A DNA stretch of 64,000 nucleotides from a bacterium. Its GTDB lineage: Bacteria; Actinomycetota; Acidimicrobiia; Spongiisociales; Spongiisociaceae. The notes under the pieces are model-generated. The model saw nothing but the letters and a program-made list of their open reading frames with translations. It was not told where the DNA came from and made no database searches. The translations under genes and the position numbers were made by a program. Positions 27,614-38,105 of this stretch are shown here, in pieces. The stretch covers positions 1-64,000 of the forward strand of contig JAPOQZ010000266.1 of the NCBI GenBank assembly GCA_026710435.1, given 5' to 3'. Position 1 is the first letter of the stretch, and each line of letters starts with the position of its first letter.

Positions 27614-28462
27614 TCAGTTACCGGTGATGATGTACCCGAGGACTCGGTCCACGTTCTTAGGTACCCAGGCGTCGAATCCCGGCCAGGACCCGTACCGCGC
27701 ACGGAGTTCATCGGTCACTGTCAGACAGACGTTATCCCGGAAGCGCTCGGTCATGGCGATTCCGTCCTCGCCGGGCAGGGGATTCTGGCCGCCACCCCTG
27801 CGGAACGCGGCCTCGGTGCGCTCGACGAGGTCCTCGAAATACCTAAGGTAACCGGTGACCCACTCCGGATCTCCCGGCCCCCGGTGCCCACCCATCACCG
27901 TGGCGAATTCGAGTTCGGAAGCGGCCCGCAGGCTTCGAATGGTTCCCATGATGTCGGTGTCCGGGAGTTCCCGGTAAGGGGTCACGCCCGGTTCCACCAG
28001 ATCCACGAAGGTGAGCATCGGTCCTCCGGCGGTCGGGAAGACAAGCGCCGAATTGGTGCGGGAGTGGTTCGGGCCGAAGTGATGGAGCGAGACGCGATAG
28101 CTGTCGAACTCCAGCAGGTCGATGTCCTCGAGGTGGCGGGTCGGGGCCGGGATGTCCTCATCGCCGCGGTAGGCGAGCCAATCAGCCACAGAATGGTGGG
28201 CGATCACCTCCGCGTCCGGGGCCAGCACATCCGCGCCGGTTATGTGATCCCGATGGTCATGGCTGTACAGGATCCACCTGACCGGTTGGGAGGTGACCGT
28301 TCCGATCGCCTCCCGGTAGGCCCGGGCAGCCACCGGATCGATGGGGTCGGTGGCGATGACGCCGGCACCCGTGACCGCGAAGATGCTGGCGTAGAAGCCC
28401 GGGCGCCAGCGGAAGACGTGGGTTCCCTCACCAAGGTCTTCCACTGTCCAGATGTCGCCCAT
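27614..28462 (-). CDS. MBL-fold metallo-hydrolase
   Basis: VRWILYSHDHRDHITGADVLAPDAEVIAHHSVADWLAYRGDEDIPAPTR. Paralog of 55849..56706. Confidence 0.88.
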   Translation of the reverse strand: MGDIWTVEDLGEGTHVFRWRPGFYASIFAVTGAGVIATDPIDPVAARAYREAIGTVTSQPVRWILYSHDHRDHITGADVLAPDAEVIAHHSVADWLAYRGDEDIPAPTRHLEDIDLLEFDSYRVSLHHFGPNHSRTNSALVFPTAGGPMLTFVDLVEPGVTPYRELPDTDIMGTIRSLRAASELEFATVMGGHRGPGDPEWVTGYLRYFEDLVERTEAAFRRGGGQNPLPGEDGIAMTERFRDNVCLTVTDELRARYGSWPGFDAWVPKNVDRVLGYIITGN

Positions 28463-28474
28463 CGGTGAATCCTA

Positions 28475-28575
28475 GGAGGGTGCTGACCAATGACGATTGC
28501 TCGGGCCTGCCGCCCGCCAGCCCAGGAATAATGCCGGCGGTTGCCAGGCCGCTGGTGGATTGCTCAGCACCCTCC
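28475..28575. mobile_element. MITE-like family 1, copy 2 (101 bp, TA-flanked)
   Basis: cc|TA|ggagggtgctgaccaatgacgattgctcgggcctgccgcccgccagcccaggaataatgccggcggttgccaggccgctggtggattgctcagcaccctcc|TA|gg. Confidence 0.92.
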
Positions 28576-28734
28576 TAGGACGCTCTGGAATCCTCCGATC
28601 CCCGGCTCGAATCACCGCGGTCTTCTGTGCTTGACTCCGTCACCGTCGAGCGAACCCACCGTTTGAGAGTGCTGCTTTAGATCCTGGGTACGCCTTTGAG
28701 AGTCGTGTTCCGAATAACTCAGTGTTCGGGCGAC

Positions 28735-28805
28735 GGATCGCTTGCAGACCAACCACGGGAGCCGCGATACCAGCCGGCTGCGCATAGCGTGAACGCGCTC
28801 TTGTC
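28735..28805 (-). repeat. Partial repeat related to the extension of family 3, copy B
   Basis: cagaccaaccacgggagccgcgataccagccggctgcgcatagcgtgaacg compared with 22819..22890. The reverse frame reads RSRYAQPAGIAAPVVGL versus GSRYAQSFGTTAPVVGL. Confidence 0.65.
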
Positions 28806-28873
28806 TGGACCAGGTACAAACGGAGAGTCCCGCCTATACGGGTAGTGTCATCCGGAAGCGTCCGGGAGCCAGG

Positions 28874-29662
28874 ATGACCATTCGCCGCAGCATCGTCGAT
28901 ACCCCGCATGGCCAGCTTCATGTGCGGGCCATCGCCGGGGAGGGGCGGCCGCTGCTGCTCCTCCACCAGTCGCCCCGGAGCGGGCGCATGTTCGAACCGT
29001 TGATGGAGCGGGTCGGTCGCCCGTCCATGGCGCCGGACCGGATCGGCTACGGGTTCTCCGACCCGGGACCTACCGAACCGACTATCGAGACTTATGCCGA
29101 GTCCACCATGGCGGTAGTTGACACCGCCGGGTGGGACACCTTCGATGTCCTCGGTATCCACACCGGCTCCATGGAGGCGGTAGCTATCGGAATCGGCTGG
29201 CCGGAACGCGTGAACAGGGTAGCCATCGTGGCGGTGCCCGTGTTCAGCTCGGAGGAGGCCGCCGAGATCGCCTCCCTGTACGCCGAGCCCCGGGCGGTGC
29301 CGGTCGAGGACGGATCCCACCTGCTCGAGTACTGGCAGGCCCGGCTCGTCTGGAGGGACCCTCCCTACGACCTGGCCCACCTCCAGACCCTGACCGTGGA
29401 GGAACTCCTCATAGCCGATCGGGCTCACATCGCCTACCGGGCAGTGGTCGGTTGGCCGATGCAGGAGAAACTTACGCAGCTAGCGGCACCGCTGGTGGTC
29501 TTCGCTCCGCACGACGATCTGGTGGTCCAGACTGCGCACATGCGGGACCGGCTTCCGGGAGGAACGGTCTACTTGGACCTACCCCACATGGATATGGACA
29601 TCTTTCACCGCCATCCCGACGAGATGGCATCGCTGGTCAGGAAGTACCTACCTGCTCGTTAG
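28874..29662 (+). CDS. Alpha/beta hydrolase-fold protein with GIHTG elbow
   Basis: RPLLLLHQSPRSGRMFEPLMERVG...DVLGIHTGSMEAVAIGIGWPERVNRVAIVAVP...LPHMDMDIFHRHPDEM. Confidence 0.85.
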   Translation: MTIRRSIVDTPHGQLHVRAIAGEGRPLLLLHQSPRSGRMFEPLMERVGRPSMAPDRIGYGFSDPGPTEPTIETYAESTMAVVDTAGWDTFDVLGIHTGSMEAVAIGIGWPERVNRVAIVAVPVFSSEEAAEIASLYAEPRAVPVEDGSHLLEYWQARLVWRDPPYDLAHLQTLTVEELLIADRAHIAYRAVVGWPMQEKLTQLAAPLVVFAPHDDLVVQTAHMRDRLPGGTVYLDLPHMDMDIFHRHPDEMASLVRKYLPAR

Positions 29663-29748
29663 CCGGGAAGTGCGCCGAGGTGCCGGTGGTAGTGGTTGTC
29701 GGCAACGAGATCGACGCGCGGACGCTACTGGCTCCCCCGTACCGTGCC

Positions 29749-30606
29749 CTATCGATCGATGCGCCACCACACGGTGCAGTGGTGCCCCACCCGGTCCCCG
29801 ACGTACATCCGGCCGTTCTCCTCGGTGACCTGGGACTCCAGGAGTGGCCGTAACTCGGGGCGTCGGGCGATGGGCAAGGTCACCCGCTGCCCGTAGAAGG
29901 CGATAATCTCATCCCAGTTCCGGAACCAGAGGGTTGAAGGTCGTTCCCACCGTTCCACATCCGGGCGGATACCGAGTTCCTCGATGATCACCTCCACCAG
30001 ATCATCGACCGAAGGGCCTCCCGGCCGGTCGACACCGTGAACAGCTGTGAAGAGAGGCGCTGTAACGACTCGGGGGTGACGCTGCGTCATCTCGATCACA
30101 ACGCCGCGCCGGGCGGTGTCGTTGAGAGCCCTGATGAAGGGGCCGATGCCCGGCACGTCGTAGACGACGTGGGCCGAGATGACAACATCTGCCTGCTCGA
30201 CGTCGGCCGCTGCTTCAGGCCATCGTCCCCGGACCAGCCTGGCGGCAACCCCCAGCCGGGCCGCGTCCTCCTCGAATCCGCCGGCCATTCCGTCATCGGG
30301 CTCCACTGCGGTGAGGTTGTAGCCCAACTCGGCCAGCGGGAGGGAGGCCCGTCCCCTCCCCGCTCCGACATCAAGCACGGAGCCATGGTCACCGAGCAAG
30401 TTCCGGGCGATATCGCGGGTGACCGGGGGTGGTGCAGAGCGAGCAACCGCGGACATGCGTTCCCAGATCCAGGGTTGCCAGCCGTAAGGTGATTCCTCCG
30501 CGGCATCGAGCAGGCTCCGGGGGATCGCCCACGCCTCCAACTCGGCCCGCCAGCGATCGGTGGCTCTCAACCCTGCACCTCCTGGCCGGATCCCGGCCGC
30601 GGGCAT
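29749..30606 (-). CDS. SAM-dependent methyltransferase
   Basis: GSVLDVGAGRGRASLPLAELGYNLTAVEPDDGMA motif I; internal ATG start. Confidence 0.85.
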   Translation of the reverse strand: MPAAGIRPGGAGLRATDRWRAELEAWAIPRSLLDAAEESPYGWQPWIWERMSAVARSAPPPVTRDIARNLLGDHGSVLDVGAGRGRASLPLAELGYNLTAVEPDDGMAGGFEEDAARLGVAARLVRGRWPEAAADVEQADVVISAHVVYDVPGIGPFIRALNDTARRGVVIEMTQRHPRVVTAPLFTAVHGVDRPGGPSVDDLVEVIIEELGIRPDVERWERPSTLWFRNWDEIIAFYGQRVTLPIARRPELRPLLESQVTEENGRMYVGDRVGHHCTVWWRIDR

Positions 30607-30747
30607 CCCGACACCTTCACTCGCTCCATTCGAGGACACTCTATCCGCTCTGCAGCGACCATGACCCGGTATCCGGATCGGGCGCCTGGTCTCGAGATCG
30701 ATGTACGCGGATCCGCTCCGGTCCACCGACCACCAACCGGTAACGGA

Positions 30748-32235
30748 TCACCGCCTGACGGCCGACCTGCGGATCAGGGGGAGGGCTATCACCACGCCGA
30801 GGGCGAAGAGGGCTGCAGCGATGAGCATCAGATCGCCGAAGGCGTCGGCGGAGGCCGAGCGGATCACATGCTCGACTTGGTCAGTCATCTCCCCGTCAAA
30901 GGTTGCAAAGCGGACCTGGGAGAGGTCGTATCCCGAGAGTTCCAGCCCCACGCGGGAGCGAAATTGGGTCGAGAACGTGGCCACGGTTCCGAATAGGGCT
31001 ACCGACACGGAGGCCCCCACCTGGCGCACCGCACTCAGGGAGGCGGTACCGGCCGAAGCGAACGTCGGGGGTACGCTGCTGACCACCGCAGTGCTCTCGG
31101 TGGAGAAGTGCCATCCGAGGCCGAGGCCGAACAGGGCGAGCGGAATGGTGATCATCATCGCCGAGGAGTCGGCGGTTGCCACGAGGCCCAGCCAGACGAG
31201 CGTCAGCGACATGAAGCCCATGCCCGCGACGAGGGGGCGAGCGAATCCGAGCCGGTCGCTCACCGAGCCGGCTATGTAGGGGCTGAAGATCATCGGTACG
31301 AAGACGATGGCGAGGATCACCGCTGCGGTCCAGGGGCTCATCGAGAGCAAGGCCTGCAGATAGAGGGTGATCAGGAAGAACACCCCGGTCACTGCGATGT
31401 TGACGAATACGCCTATTCTCAGCAGGGTTCCGAAGGATGATCCGGTGAACAGGGCCGGGTCGATCATCGGGTGGCTCGAACGTCGCTCCACCAAGACGAA
31501 CGCAACAATAGCCACGAGGGCCAACGCCAGGCTGCCCACGACGATCGGCGCTGTCAAGCCGCGCCTGCCTGCCTCGACGAAGCCGAAACTGAGGAAGAAG
31601 AGAGCCACGGTGGCGGTTGCTATCCCTGGGTAGTCGACCGTGGTCTGGCGCCGTACTCGGTCGTCGGGAACGACCCTGAACAGCCCGAGCGCCCCGACGA
31701 CGGTGAACGCGGCCGTGGTCCAGAAGATGGAGGGCCATGCCAGGTTCTCGACCAGCCAGCCTGCCATCAAAGGACCGGCGATCAGGGCGCCGGAGGAGAG
31801 TCCGATCCATATCCCGACCGCGCGGCCCCGCTCCCGCTCCGTGAAGACAACTCCGATGTTGGCGAGCGCATTCGGAAACAGCAGCGCCATGCCGAAGCCC
31901 TGCACCGCCCGTGCGCCGAGCAACGGTCCCACCGAGGGTGCGAAAGCCGCCGCGACCGTCCCCGCCAGGTAGAGCCAGTAACCGATGAGCATCGCGCGGC
32001 GCCGGCCGTACACGTCCCCCAGTGAAGCGCTCACCGGTAGCAGGGTGGCGTTGCCCAGTGCGAACATGACGGTGATCCACTGCAGGTCCGAGATGGACGC
32101 CCCCAGATCAGCCCCCATCGTGGGCAGCGCGACGATGACCATCGTGCCGTCGAGGTTCGGGATTGCCAGCGCGGGGAGGAGGGCTACGAGCACCCACCAC
32201 CGGTCGCGACCGGACGGAGTGGGCGGTGACACCAA
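30748..32235 (-). CDS. MFS transporter, DHA2-like
   Basis: LDGTMVIVALPTMGADLGASISDLQWITVMFALGNATLLPVSASLGDVYGRRRAMLIGYWLYLAGT. About 14 hydrophobic segments. Confidence 0.9.
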   Translation of the reverse strand: MVSPPTPSGRDRWWVLVALLPALAIPNLDGTMVIVALPTMGADLGASISDLQWITVMFALGNATLLPVSASLGDVYGRRRAMLIGYWLYLAGTVAAAFAPSVGPLLGARAVQGFGMALLFPNALANIGVVFTERERGRAVGIWIGLSSGALIAGPLMAGWLVENLAWPSIFWTTAAFTVVGALGLFRVVPDDRVRRQTTVDYPGIATATVALFFLSFGFVEAGRRGLTAPIVVGSLALALVAIVAFVLVERRSSHPMIDPALFTGSSFGTLLRIGVFVNIAVTGVFFLITLYLQALLSMSPWTAAVILAIVFVPMIFSPYIAGSVSDRLGFARPLVAGMGFMSLTLVWLGLVATADSSAMMITIPLALFGLGLGWHFSTESTAVVSSVPPTFASAGTASLSAVRQVGASVSVALFGTVATFSTQFRSRVGLELSGYDLSQVRFATFDGEMTDQVEHVIRSASADAFGDLMLIAAALFALGVVIALPLIRRSAVRR

Positions 32236-32306
32236 GGCACGTTACTACCTAGTAGCGGAGGCCGCGTGGCTGCGAGGGTGCTATCTTCCCGCGGGGCTCT
32301 TTTCTA

Positions 32307-32397
32307 GGAGGGTGCTGAGCAATCCACCAGCGGCCTGCCAAATGCCGGGGCTGGCGGGCGGCAGGTCCGAGCAATCGTCATTGTTCAGCACCGTCCT
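32307..32397. mobile_element. MITE-like family 1, copy 3 (internally deleted, right TA changed)
   Basis: TA|ggagggtgctgagcaatccaccagcggcctgccaa..atgccggggctggcgggcggcaggtccgagcaatcgtcattgttcagcaccgtcc|TT. Confidence 0.85.
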
Positions 32398-32416
32398 TGG
32401 GGTCCGCGGTCGGAAC

Positions 32417-33151
32417 ATGACCGATGTCCGCTTGGAGGGTGACGTGTTCGAACCTTACGCACTCCTGAAGACCCTGCATATCTTGCTGATCGCCACCTGG
32501 TTGGGGATGGACTTCGGCACCTTCATCTCCTACAAGAAGATGCGGGATCCGTCGCTCTCGATCGACACCCGCAAGCAGATGTATCGCGTGTTCGCGTTGA
32601 TCGACATGGGTCCTCGGTCCTCGCTGGTCCTGATGCTGACCCTCGGAGTAGCTCTCAGCCACATGGGTAGCTGGGCCTTCGCCGGTGCCGGAGGCCGCGC
32701 CTTCGCCATTGTCACGGCCATAGTCGGGATCCTCTGGGTGGCCGGACTGTGGCACCAGTACTGGGTCCATGAAGCTCTCCCCGACAATCCACGCCCGGAA
32801 CTTCACGTCAGGGCGCAAAAGGTATTCCGCCCCGTCGACATCTGGCTGAGGGTGGGGCTGGCCGGGGGACTGGCGGTCGCCGCGGTGGTCTCCCTCGCCG
32901 GTGCGGAAGGACCGATCTACGCCGACTGGCTGGCCTGGAAGCTCATCCTGTTCGCGGGAATCGTCATGTCGGGTGTGGGGATCAGGATGTTCCTACCTGC
33001 GGTCGCGTCAGCGGTGAAAGACATCTTCACCAAGGGATCGACGCCTGAGAGGGAGGCGGCGCTGACCGAGGGATCGAGGCGAACCGTCCGGTTCGTCTAC
33101 GCCATCTGGGTGCTGATCATCGCCATCACCTGGGTGGCGATCGCGGGGTAG
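32417..33151 (+). CDS. Integral membrane protein
   Basis: MTDVRLEGDVFEPYALLKTLHILLIATWLGMDFGTFISYKKMRDP... Multiple TM segments; start uncertain. Confidence 0.65.
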   Translation: MTDVRLEGDVFEPYALLKTLHILLIATWLGMDFGTFISYKKMRDPSLSIDTRKQMYRVFALIDMGPRSSLVLMLTLGVALSHMGSWAFAGAGGRAFAIVTAIVGILWVAGLWHQYWVHEALPDNPRPELHVRAQKVFRPVDIWLRVGLAGGLAVAAVVSLAGAEGPIYADWLAWKLILFAGIVMSGVGIRMFLPAVASAVKDIFTKGSTPEREAALTEGSRRTVRFVYAIWVLIIAITWVAIAG

Positions 33152-33157
33152 TCCGAA

Positions 33158-33589
33158 GTGAGCGAACTCAAGGAACGCCTCACTCGAGTCGTCGGCGTCT
33201 GGGAGGGTACCTACACGTCCGTGACCCCCACCGGAGAGTTGATCGAGCGGTACCGGAGCCGCCAGGAAACAAGTTTCGACGGCAACCGATGGCGGGAGCG
33301 CATCACCTACTTCCGGGACGGCCGGGAGCCCGAAACACACGATTTCGCCGGCCGCTTCGAGGATGGGTTGCTCCTGTTCGAGGACGACGACATCCTGGGC
33401 GACACCTACTTCGTGAGCGAAGACATCCTCGTGTTGCCGTACACCTGGAAGTCACGGCCCCACGAGAAGGTCGTCGAGACCGTCATCCTCGCGTCGGCGA
33501 CGCACAAGGCGCGGGTCTGGCAGGTGTTCTCGGATGAAGAGTTGGTAAGGGTCATGATCATCAGCGAGCACCTGGTCGCAGTTCCTTGA
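33158..33589 (+). CDS. Hypothetical lipocalin-like (DUF3598-type) protein
   Basis: GTG start, RVVGVWEGTYTSVTPTGELIERYRSRQETSFDGNRWRERITYFRDG. Confidence 0.55.
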   Translation: MSELKERLTRVVGVWEGTYTSVTPTGELIERYRSRQETSFDGNRWRERITYFRDGREPETHDFAGRFEDGLLLFEDDDILGDTYFVSEDILVLPYTWKSRPHEKVVETVILASATHKARVWQVFSDEELVRVMIISEHLVAVP

Positions 33590-33778
33590 CATCATACGGG
33601 TTCACGACATGGGGGTTCCCACGCAAGCTGTTCTCGGGTTGAGTAGAAGTATGCGGACCAACCTGGCTTCTGTGGGGTTCGCCATTGAGCGTAGTAACCG
33701 GTGTGACAGCTATCCAGAGCCTCTCTCATCGTTATGCACTGGGTGTTCCGCAGCAGCTAACACCGTGCCCCTACGCAT

Positions 33779-35335
33779 ATGCTCGGCTTCGTTCCGTCGC
33801 GAGTGACGCGACCGGAGCGGCCATACATCGATCTTATCCAAAGGCGGGCCCTGACGTTCGCCCTTCTAGACAACACACGCGATTGGCGCCAGCGGGCGGT
33901 ACATGAGATCGTACTACGAGACAGCGACCATGTGTACGCCTCGACGGTGTACCAGATAAGGCTACCGCTGGAAATAGTTCAAGTCTTCGCGCCCTCTGCG
34001 AGAGTGGGGGATCTGGCGAGGGTTCTTCTCCCGTTTACCGTCCGGCCGAACCAACTACTCCTGAACGTCGACTTCGAGGGGATAAAGGACAAGCCACCGG
34101 CGCTGCTGCTCCGTCGCGAGATTGCAAAGCTCCAGGCCGAGTACTTAGCTCACGTTGGCGGGCGGCCTCTCGACGACCAGCCGCTGGCCCAAGAACTGTG
34201 GGAGGCGGTGTCGTCATACACAACCTTCTCATGGTGGGAGCATCTCGGGCGTACGAAACCACCCGCTTGGCGGCGACTATGGCCCCGATACTTGGACTCG
34301 TGGCGTCAGCGTGCCCTCGTCGCCTACCTGAACGATTGGCTCGACTTCAAGATCAAACCGTGCCATGTCAGCGACTGGTTGCTCAGGATAGAGGACGCGC
34401 GTGTTGCGTTGGTTGAGGCATTAGGGGAGGGCGAGGACTCAGACTCAGCCGCGGAGTGCATCCTGCTGGCGATTCCGTTCATGCCTGTTCAGATCAAAGG
34501 AGTCGCTGACATCGATCGGAGAATCGACGCGTTCCGATCTGCTGTCATGGAGATGGATTCACGAACCCGTCAAGTCTTGGCGGAGTACGGACGCCGTTGG
34601 GAGGTATTCGTCGAATCGGTTGTGCCTGTCGGACAGGCCTGCTCACTAAGGCTGTCCGAGTAACGTCCCTGGGTAGTGGCACCCTCGCCGACCACTCGGC
34701 AGGCGGTCATATTGCTCGGTACACAGTTCCGTGTCCCGATCCCGCGTTGGTTCCGAGTTTCGTCAACCATGAAGCAGGAGATTCCATTCGGCGATGCGGA
34801 GACTACGCATGTTGAGATCAGGGCTGCGGATCACAGCGTGGTGATAGACCGGCCACGCATCCAGATCATTGAATGGCCTCGCATCAGCAACCTCGATGGT
34901 ACACGTGTCGACTTTGCTGTCGCCGACGCTATTCGAGAGACTCCTGATGCCATCGCAATCTACGCCTCTACGCCCGATCGCCCGTACATTGCACGGATAA
35001 TTGTTCGAGCCAGAGTCCGCTGGGTGCATCGTCTCCTGGTTATGTGTCTGCTCTTGCTAACGACAGCTACTGCAGCGGTGACGGTTGTTCTTCCCGAGAG
35101 TGCCGATCTGGTTGCATCCCTGGCGCTCCTGGTGTTCCCACTCACCCTGGCTGGCACAGTTGCCCTCGGTCGCGAGACGACCTCATTAGCCGAACGGCTC
35201 CTCCGCTCAAGGAGGATCGGTCTACTGCTCAGTATTCTCGTCCTCTGGAGCCTGACCCTGCTCCGGCTGCTCTCAAAGGCGGGCGTGGAGTTCGCGGAGT
35301 CTTGGTGGCACGCGGTGAAACACCTAGCCGGATGA
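33779..35335 (+). other. Interrupted ORF: cytosolic/beta-rich domain plus C-terminal TM domain, split by one in-frame TAA
   Basis: ORF 33779..34663 and ORF 34676..35335 are in the same frame, separated only by TAA at 34661-34663. The second part has HVEIRAADHSVVI...YIARIIVRARVRWVHRLLVMCLLLLTTATAAVTVVL... Confidence 0.6.
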
Positions 35336-35386
35336 TACGGAAGCCGGTAACCTGGGCTGACAACGTTGCAAGGCAAAGGACACACC

Positions 35387-35557
35387 ATGGCCAAGAACGG
35401 AGCCAGGGGCGGCGGTCGGTATGGTGCCGTATCGCGTCGGAGCCAAGTTCAGAATCCGAAGACCGGGGGCTGGCCGAAGCGGGACACCTCGACGGGGCGC
35501 TTCGTGGCAACGAGGAAGTCCGGCGGACCCTTCAAGGGCGTACGCCGCGAGCGCTGA
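35387..35557 (+). CDS. Small conserved basic protein
   Basis: MAKNGARGGGRYGAVSRRSQVQNPKTGGWPKRDTSTGRFVATRKSGGPFKGVRRER. Resembles a widespread small-protein family recalled from memory. Confidence 0.65.
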   Translation: MAKNGARGGGRYGAVSRRSQVQNPKTGGWPKRDTSTGRFVATRKSGGPFKGVRRER

Positions 35558-35751
35558 GCCATTGGGTAAACCTTCTCACCGAGCCGGCTTACCCATGCCT
35601 GCGGACCGGTCGGCGATAATGCTCGCTTGGCCGGTTTGGTCATCCCGCTCTCGGTACATCGCTGCAGGTGGAGTCAAGCCGGTGTAGTTGGGCGGACAGC
35701 TCGGGGAGTGGTCGTATTCTGTTTTCCGAAGTAAGGCTAGGAACGATCTCG

Positions 35752-36660
35752 GTGGCGGACCTGGAGAGGTCCCAGGACTTCTATCACGGCGCATTCGGTT
35801 ACCTGGCCAAGGGGACCGGTGTCCTGCGTGCTGAGGACGACGGCGGTCGGGTGGGGGAATCTTGGATGATGCCCGATGGCATGACAGCCCGCTTTGCGGT
35901 CGTCGGGCCGGCCCGCTGTGACAGTTGCCTGCTCCGCATCGTGGAGTTCGACGCGCCGGGTCAACCGATCTGGGATGACTTGCCGGCCGGGAAGGTGATA
36001 GGTCATTACGCGCTGAACATACGGGTTCCCGAGATCCACACCGGCTGGGAGCGGATCGTCGCTGCCGGGGGGCGGATCAAGTCACCCCCGACGCACTGGC
36101 ACCTGAGCGACGGCTCGGCCTGGGACTCCCAGATCTACGACCCCGATGGGATCCTGATCGATGCCTGGAGCGTGGAGGGGGAGATCGCGGAGAGGTTGGG
36201 AGCCGCGATGGATCCGGCCAGCGAGTTGCAGACCATGGCACTCCACGTGGGTGATGCGGTCCGTTCGAAGGAGTTCTATCTGGGGTTCGGATACGGCGTC
36301 CTGTACGACCAGCAAGTCAAAGGTCTGGAGGAGTTCTTCGGTGTGCCCGACGGTGTCGTCATGCACAACGTGAATCTGATCATGGAGCACACACCGGTCG
36401 GCAGGATGGAGATGAGCCAGTACCTCGGCCATCCGGGGATCGAGGTCAAGCCCCGGGCGGTTCCGCCGAACCACGGGATCCTGTCGGTCACCTTCGAGGC
36501 AGGCGATCTGCCGTCCGCTTCTGCCCATGTGGTCGACCTTGGCGCCGAGCCGATCGGGGGTCCGGCGACCTATGCAGTGCTCCCCTACGGACAGGTGGCG
36601 GCGTCCACCTTCTTCGGACCGGACGGCGAGATGGTCGAAATCTTCGAAAGGATCGGATAG
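35752..36660 (+). CDS. Two-domain VOC (glyoxalase/dioxygenase fold) protein
   Basis: ISVADLERSQDFYHGAFGYLAKGTG...IGHYALNIRVPEIHTGWERIVAAGGRIKS...ELQTMALHVGDAVRSKEFYLGFGYGVLYD. Start uncertain (ORF opens at 35668). Confidence 0.8.
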   Translation: MADLERSQDFYHGAFGYLAKGTGVLRAEDDGGRVGESWMMPDGMTARFAVVGPARCDSCLLRIVEFDAPGQPIWDDLPAGKVIGHYALNIRVPEIHTGWERIVAAGGRIKSPPTHWHLSDGSAWDSQIYDPDGILIDAWSVEGEIAERLGAAMDPASELQTMALHVGDAVRSKEFYLGFGYGVLYDQQVKGLEEFFGVPDGVVMHNVNLIMEHTPVGRMEMSQYLGHPGIEVKPRAVPPNHGILSVTFEAGDLPSASAHVVDLGAEPIGGPATYAVLPYGQVAASTFFGPDGEMVEIFERIG

Positions 36661-36664
36661 GGAC

Positions 36665-38080
36665 ATGGCAACCGTATGGGATGCCGTTGTCGTAGGAGCC
36701 GGGACGGCAGGCCTGCCCGCCGCCATATTCGCTGCCCGTCGCGGGATGCGGGTACTCGCCGTGGAGAAGAGCCACCAGGTCGGCGGAACCCTTTACCTCT
36801 CGGGTGGCCACATGAGCGCGGCCGGGACCCGCCACCAGGAGCGTCACGGGGTGGAGGACTCCCCCGAGGAGCACTTCCGCGACGTCATGGCTTTTTCGGA
36901 AGGCAAGGCCAACCGGGACCTGGTCCGTCTCGCCACCGGCAACGCCGCGGGCACTATCGACTGGCTCGACGATCTGGGCTTCGACTTCTCGCCGGAGTGC
37001 CCCGCTCCGACCGTCCATTTCCACCACAACCCCTACTCCAAGGCACGCATGCACTGGGGAACGCGCGCCGGGTACTCGATCCTGGACCTGGTGGTCCCGG
37101 AGTTCGAGTCCGTGGTCGCCGACGGCTCGGTCGAGTTGGCGCTCAACACCAGCCTTGTTGGGCTGGACCGGAGGGGCAATCGGGCATGGGGCGTTCTGGT
37201 TGACGGGCCGGACGGCCGGACGGTACACACCGCTCGGGCGGTTGTTCTCACTGCCGGTGGCTATACGGCCAATCCCGAAATGTTCAGGGATCTGAGCAGC
37301 GGCCGGCTGGTTTCTCCCGGGCTGCTCACCGTGACCGGGGACGCTCACCGCATCGTCGCCGAGTTGGGTGGAAGCCTGCGCAACGGTCACCGCTGGCTGC
37401 CGACCTTCGGCGGTATCGAAGATCCGGATACACCGCATCGGGCTGTTCACACCGACTACTGGGCATCCCTCGCTCCCCAGGTCCGACCGCCCTGGGAGGT
37501 CTACGTGAACCGAGCCGGAAGGCGGTTCATGTCGGAGGAGGAGGGCGACGAGGTCACACGGGGTAGAGCCCTCCGAGCGCAGCCGGGTCAGGTCTTCTGG
37601 GTGGTGTTCGACGAGGCTGCCCTCGACCGCGCGCCACCCCTGCTCCCCGGCTGGGGTGCCGAAGGGGTCCGTTCCCGGGCCGGAGACTCCCCTCCACTGT
37701 TCAAGGGCGGATCGCTGGAGGACTTGGCGGCTGTGGCCGGGATCGATCCTGCCGGCCTCGTTGCGACCGTCTCGGCCTACAACGCAGCAATCGGTGGTGC
37801 GCCCGACGAGTTGGGGCGGAGGCACCTGCCCCTTGCCATCGAGACACCGCCTTTCTACGCGGTGGAGAACCATGCCACGACGCTGCGCACCCCGGCCGGC
37901 GCGACGGTCGACGCCGCTCTCCGGGTGCTCGACGCCAAGGGTCGTCCATTCGGCGGGCTGTACGCCGCGGGCGAGACTCTGGGTAGTGCGGTGTTCAGTG
38001 GTGGTGGAGCAGCGGCCGGGATGAGCATCACGCCGGCGATGACGTTCGGCCGGTTGCTGGGATCGAGCCTGATCTCGTAG
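36665..38080 (+). CDS. FAD-binding dehydrogenase (fumarate reductase/KSTD-like)
   Basis: WDAVVVGAGTAGLPAAIFAARRGMRVLAVEKSHQVGGTLYLSGGHMSAAG...GLYAAGETLGSAVFSGGGAAAGMSITPAMTFGRLLG. Confidence 0.9.
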   Translation: MATVWDAVVVGAGTAGLPAAIFAARRGMRVLAVEKSHQVGGTLYLSGGHMSAAGTRHQERHGVEDSPEEHFRDVMAFSEGKANRDLVRLATGNAAGTIDWLDDLGFDFSPECPAPTVHFHHNPYSKARMHWGTRAGYSILDLVVPEFESVVADGSVELALNTSLVGLDRRGNRAWGVLVDGPDGRTVHTARAVVLTAGGYTANPEMFRDLSSGRLVSPGLLTVTGDAHRIVAELGGSLRNGHRWLPTFGGIEDPDTPHRAVHTDYWASLAPQVRPPWEVYVNRAGRRFMSEEEGDEVTRGRALRAQPGQVFWVVFDEAALDRAPPLLPGWGAEGVRSRAGDSPPLFKGGSLEDLAAVAGIDPAGLVATVSAYNAAIGGAPDELGRRHLPLAIETPPFYAVENHATTLRTPAGATVDAALRVLDAKGRPFGGLYAAGETLGSAVFSGGGAAAGMSITPAMTFGRLLGSSLIS

Positions 38081-38105
38081 GTTTCTTTGATCGTAAGGAG
38101 TTCCA

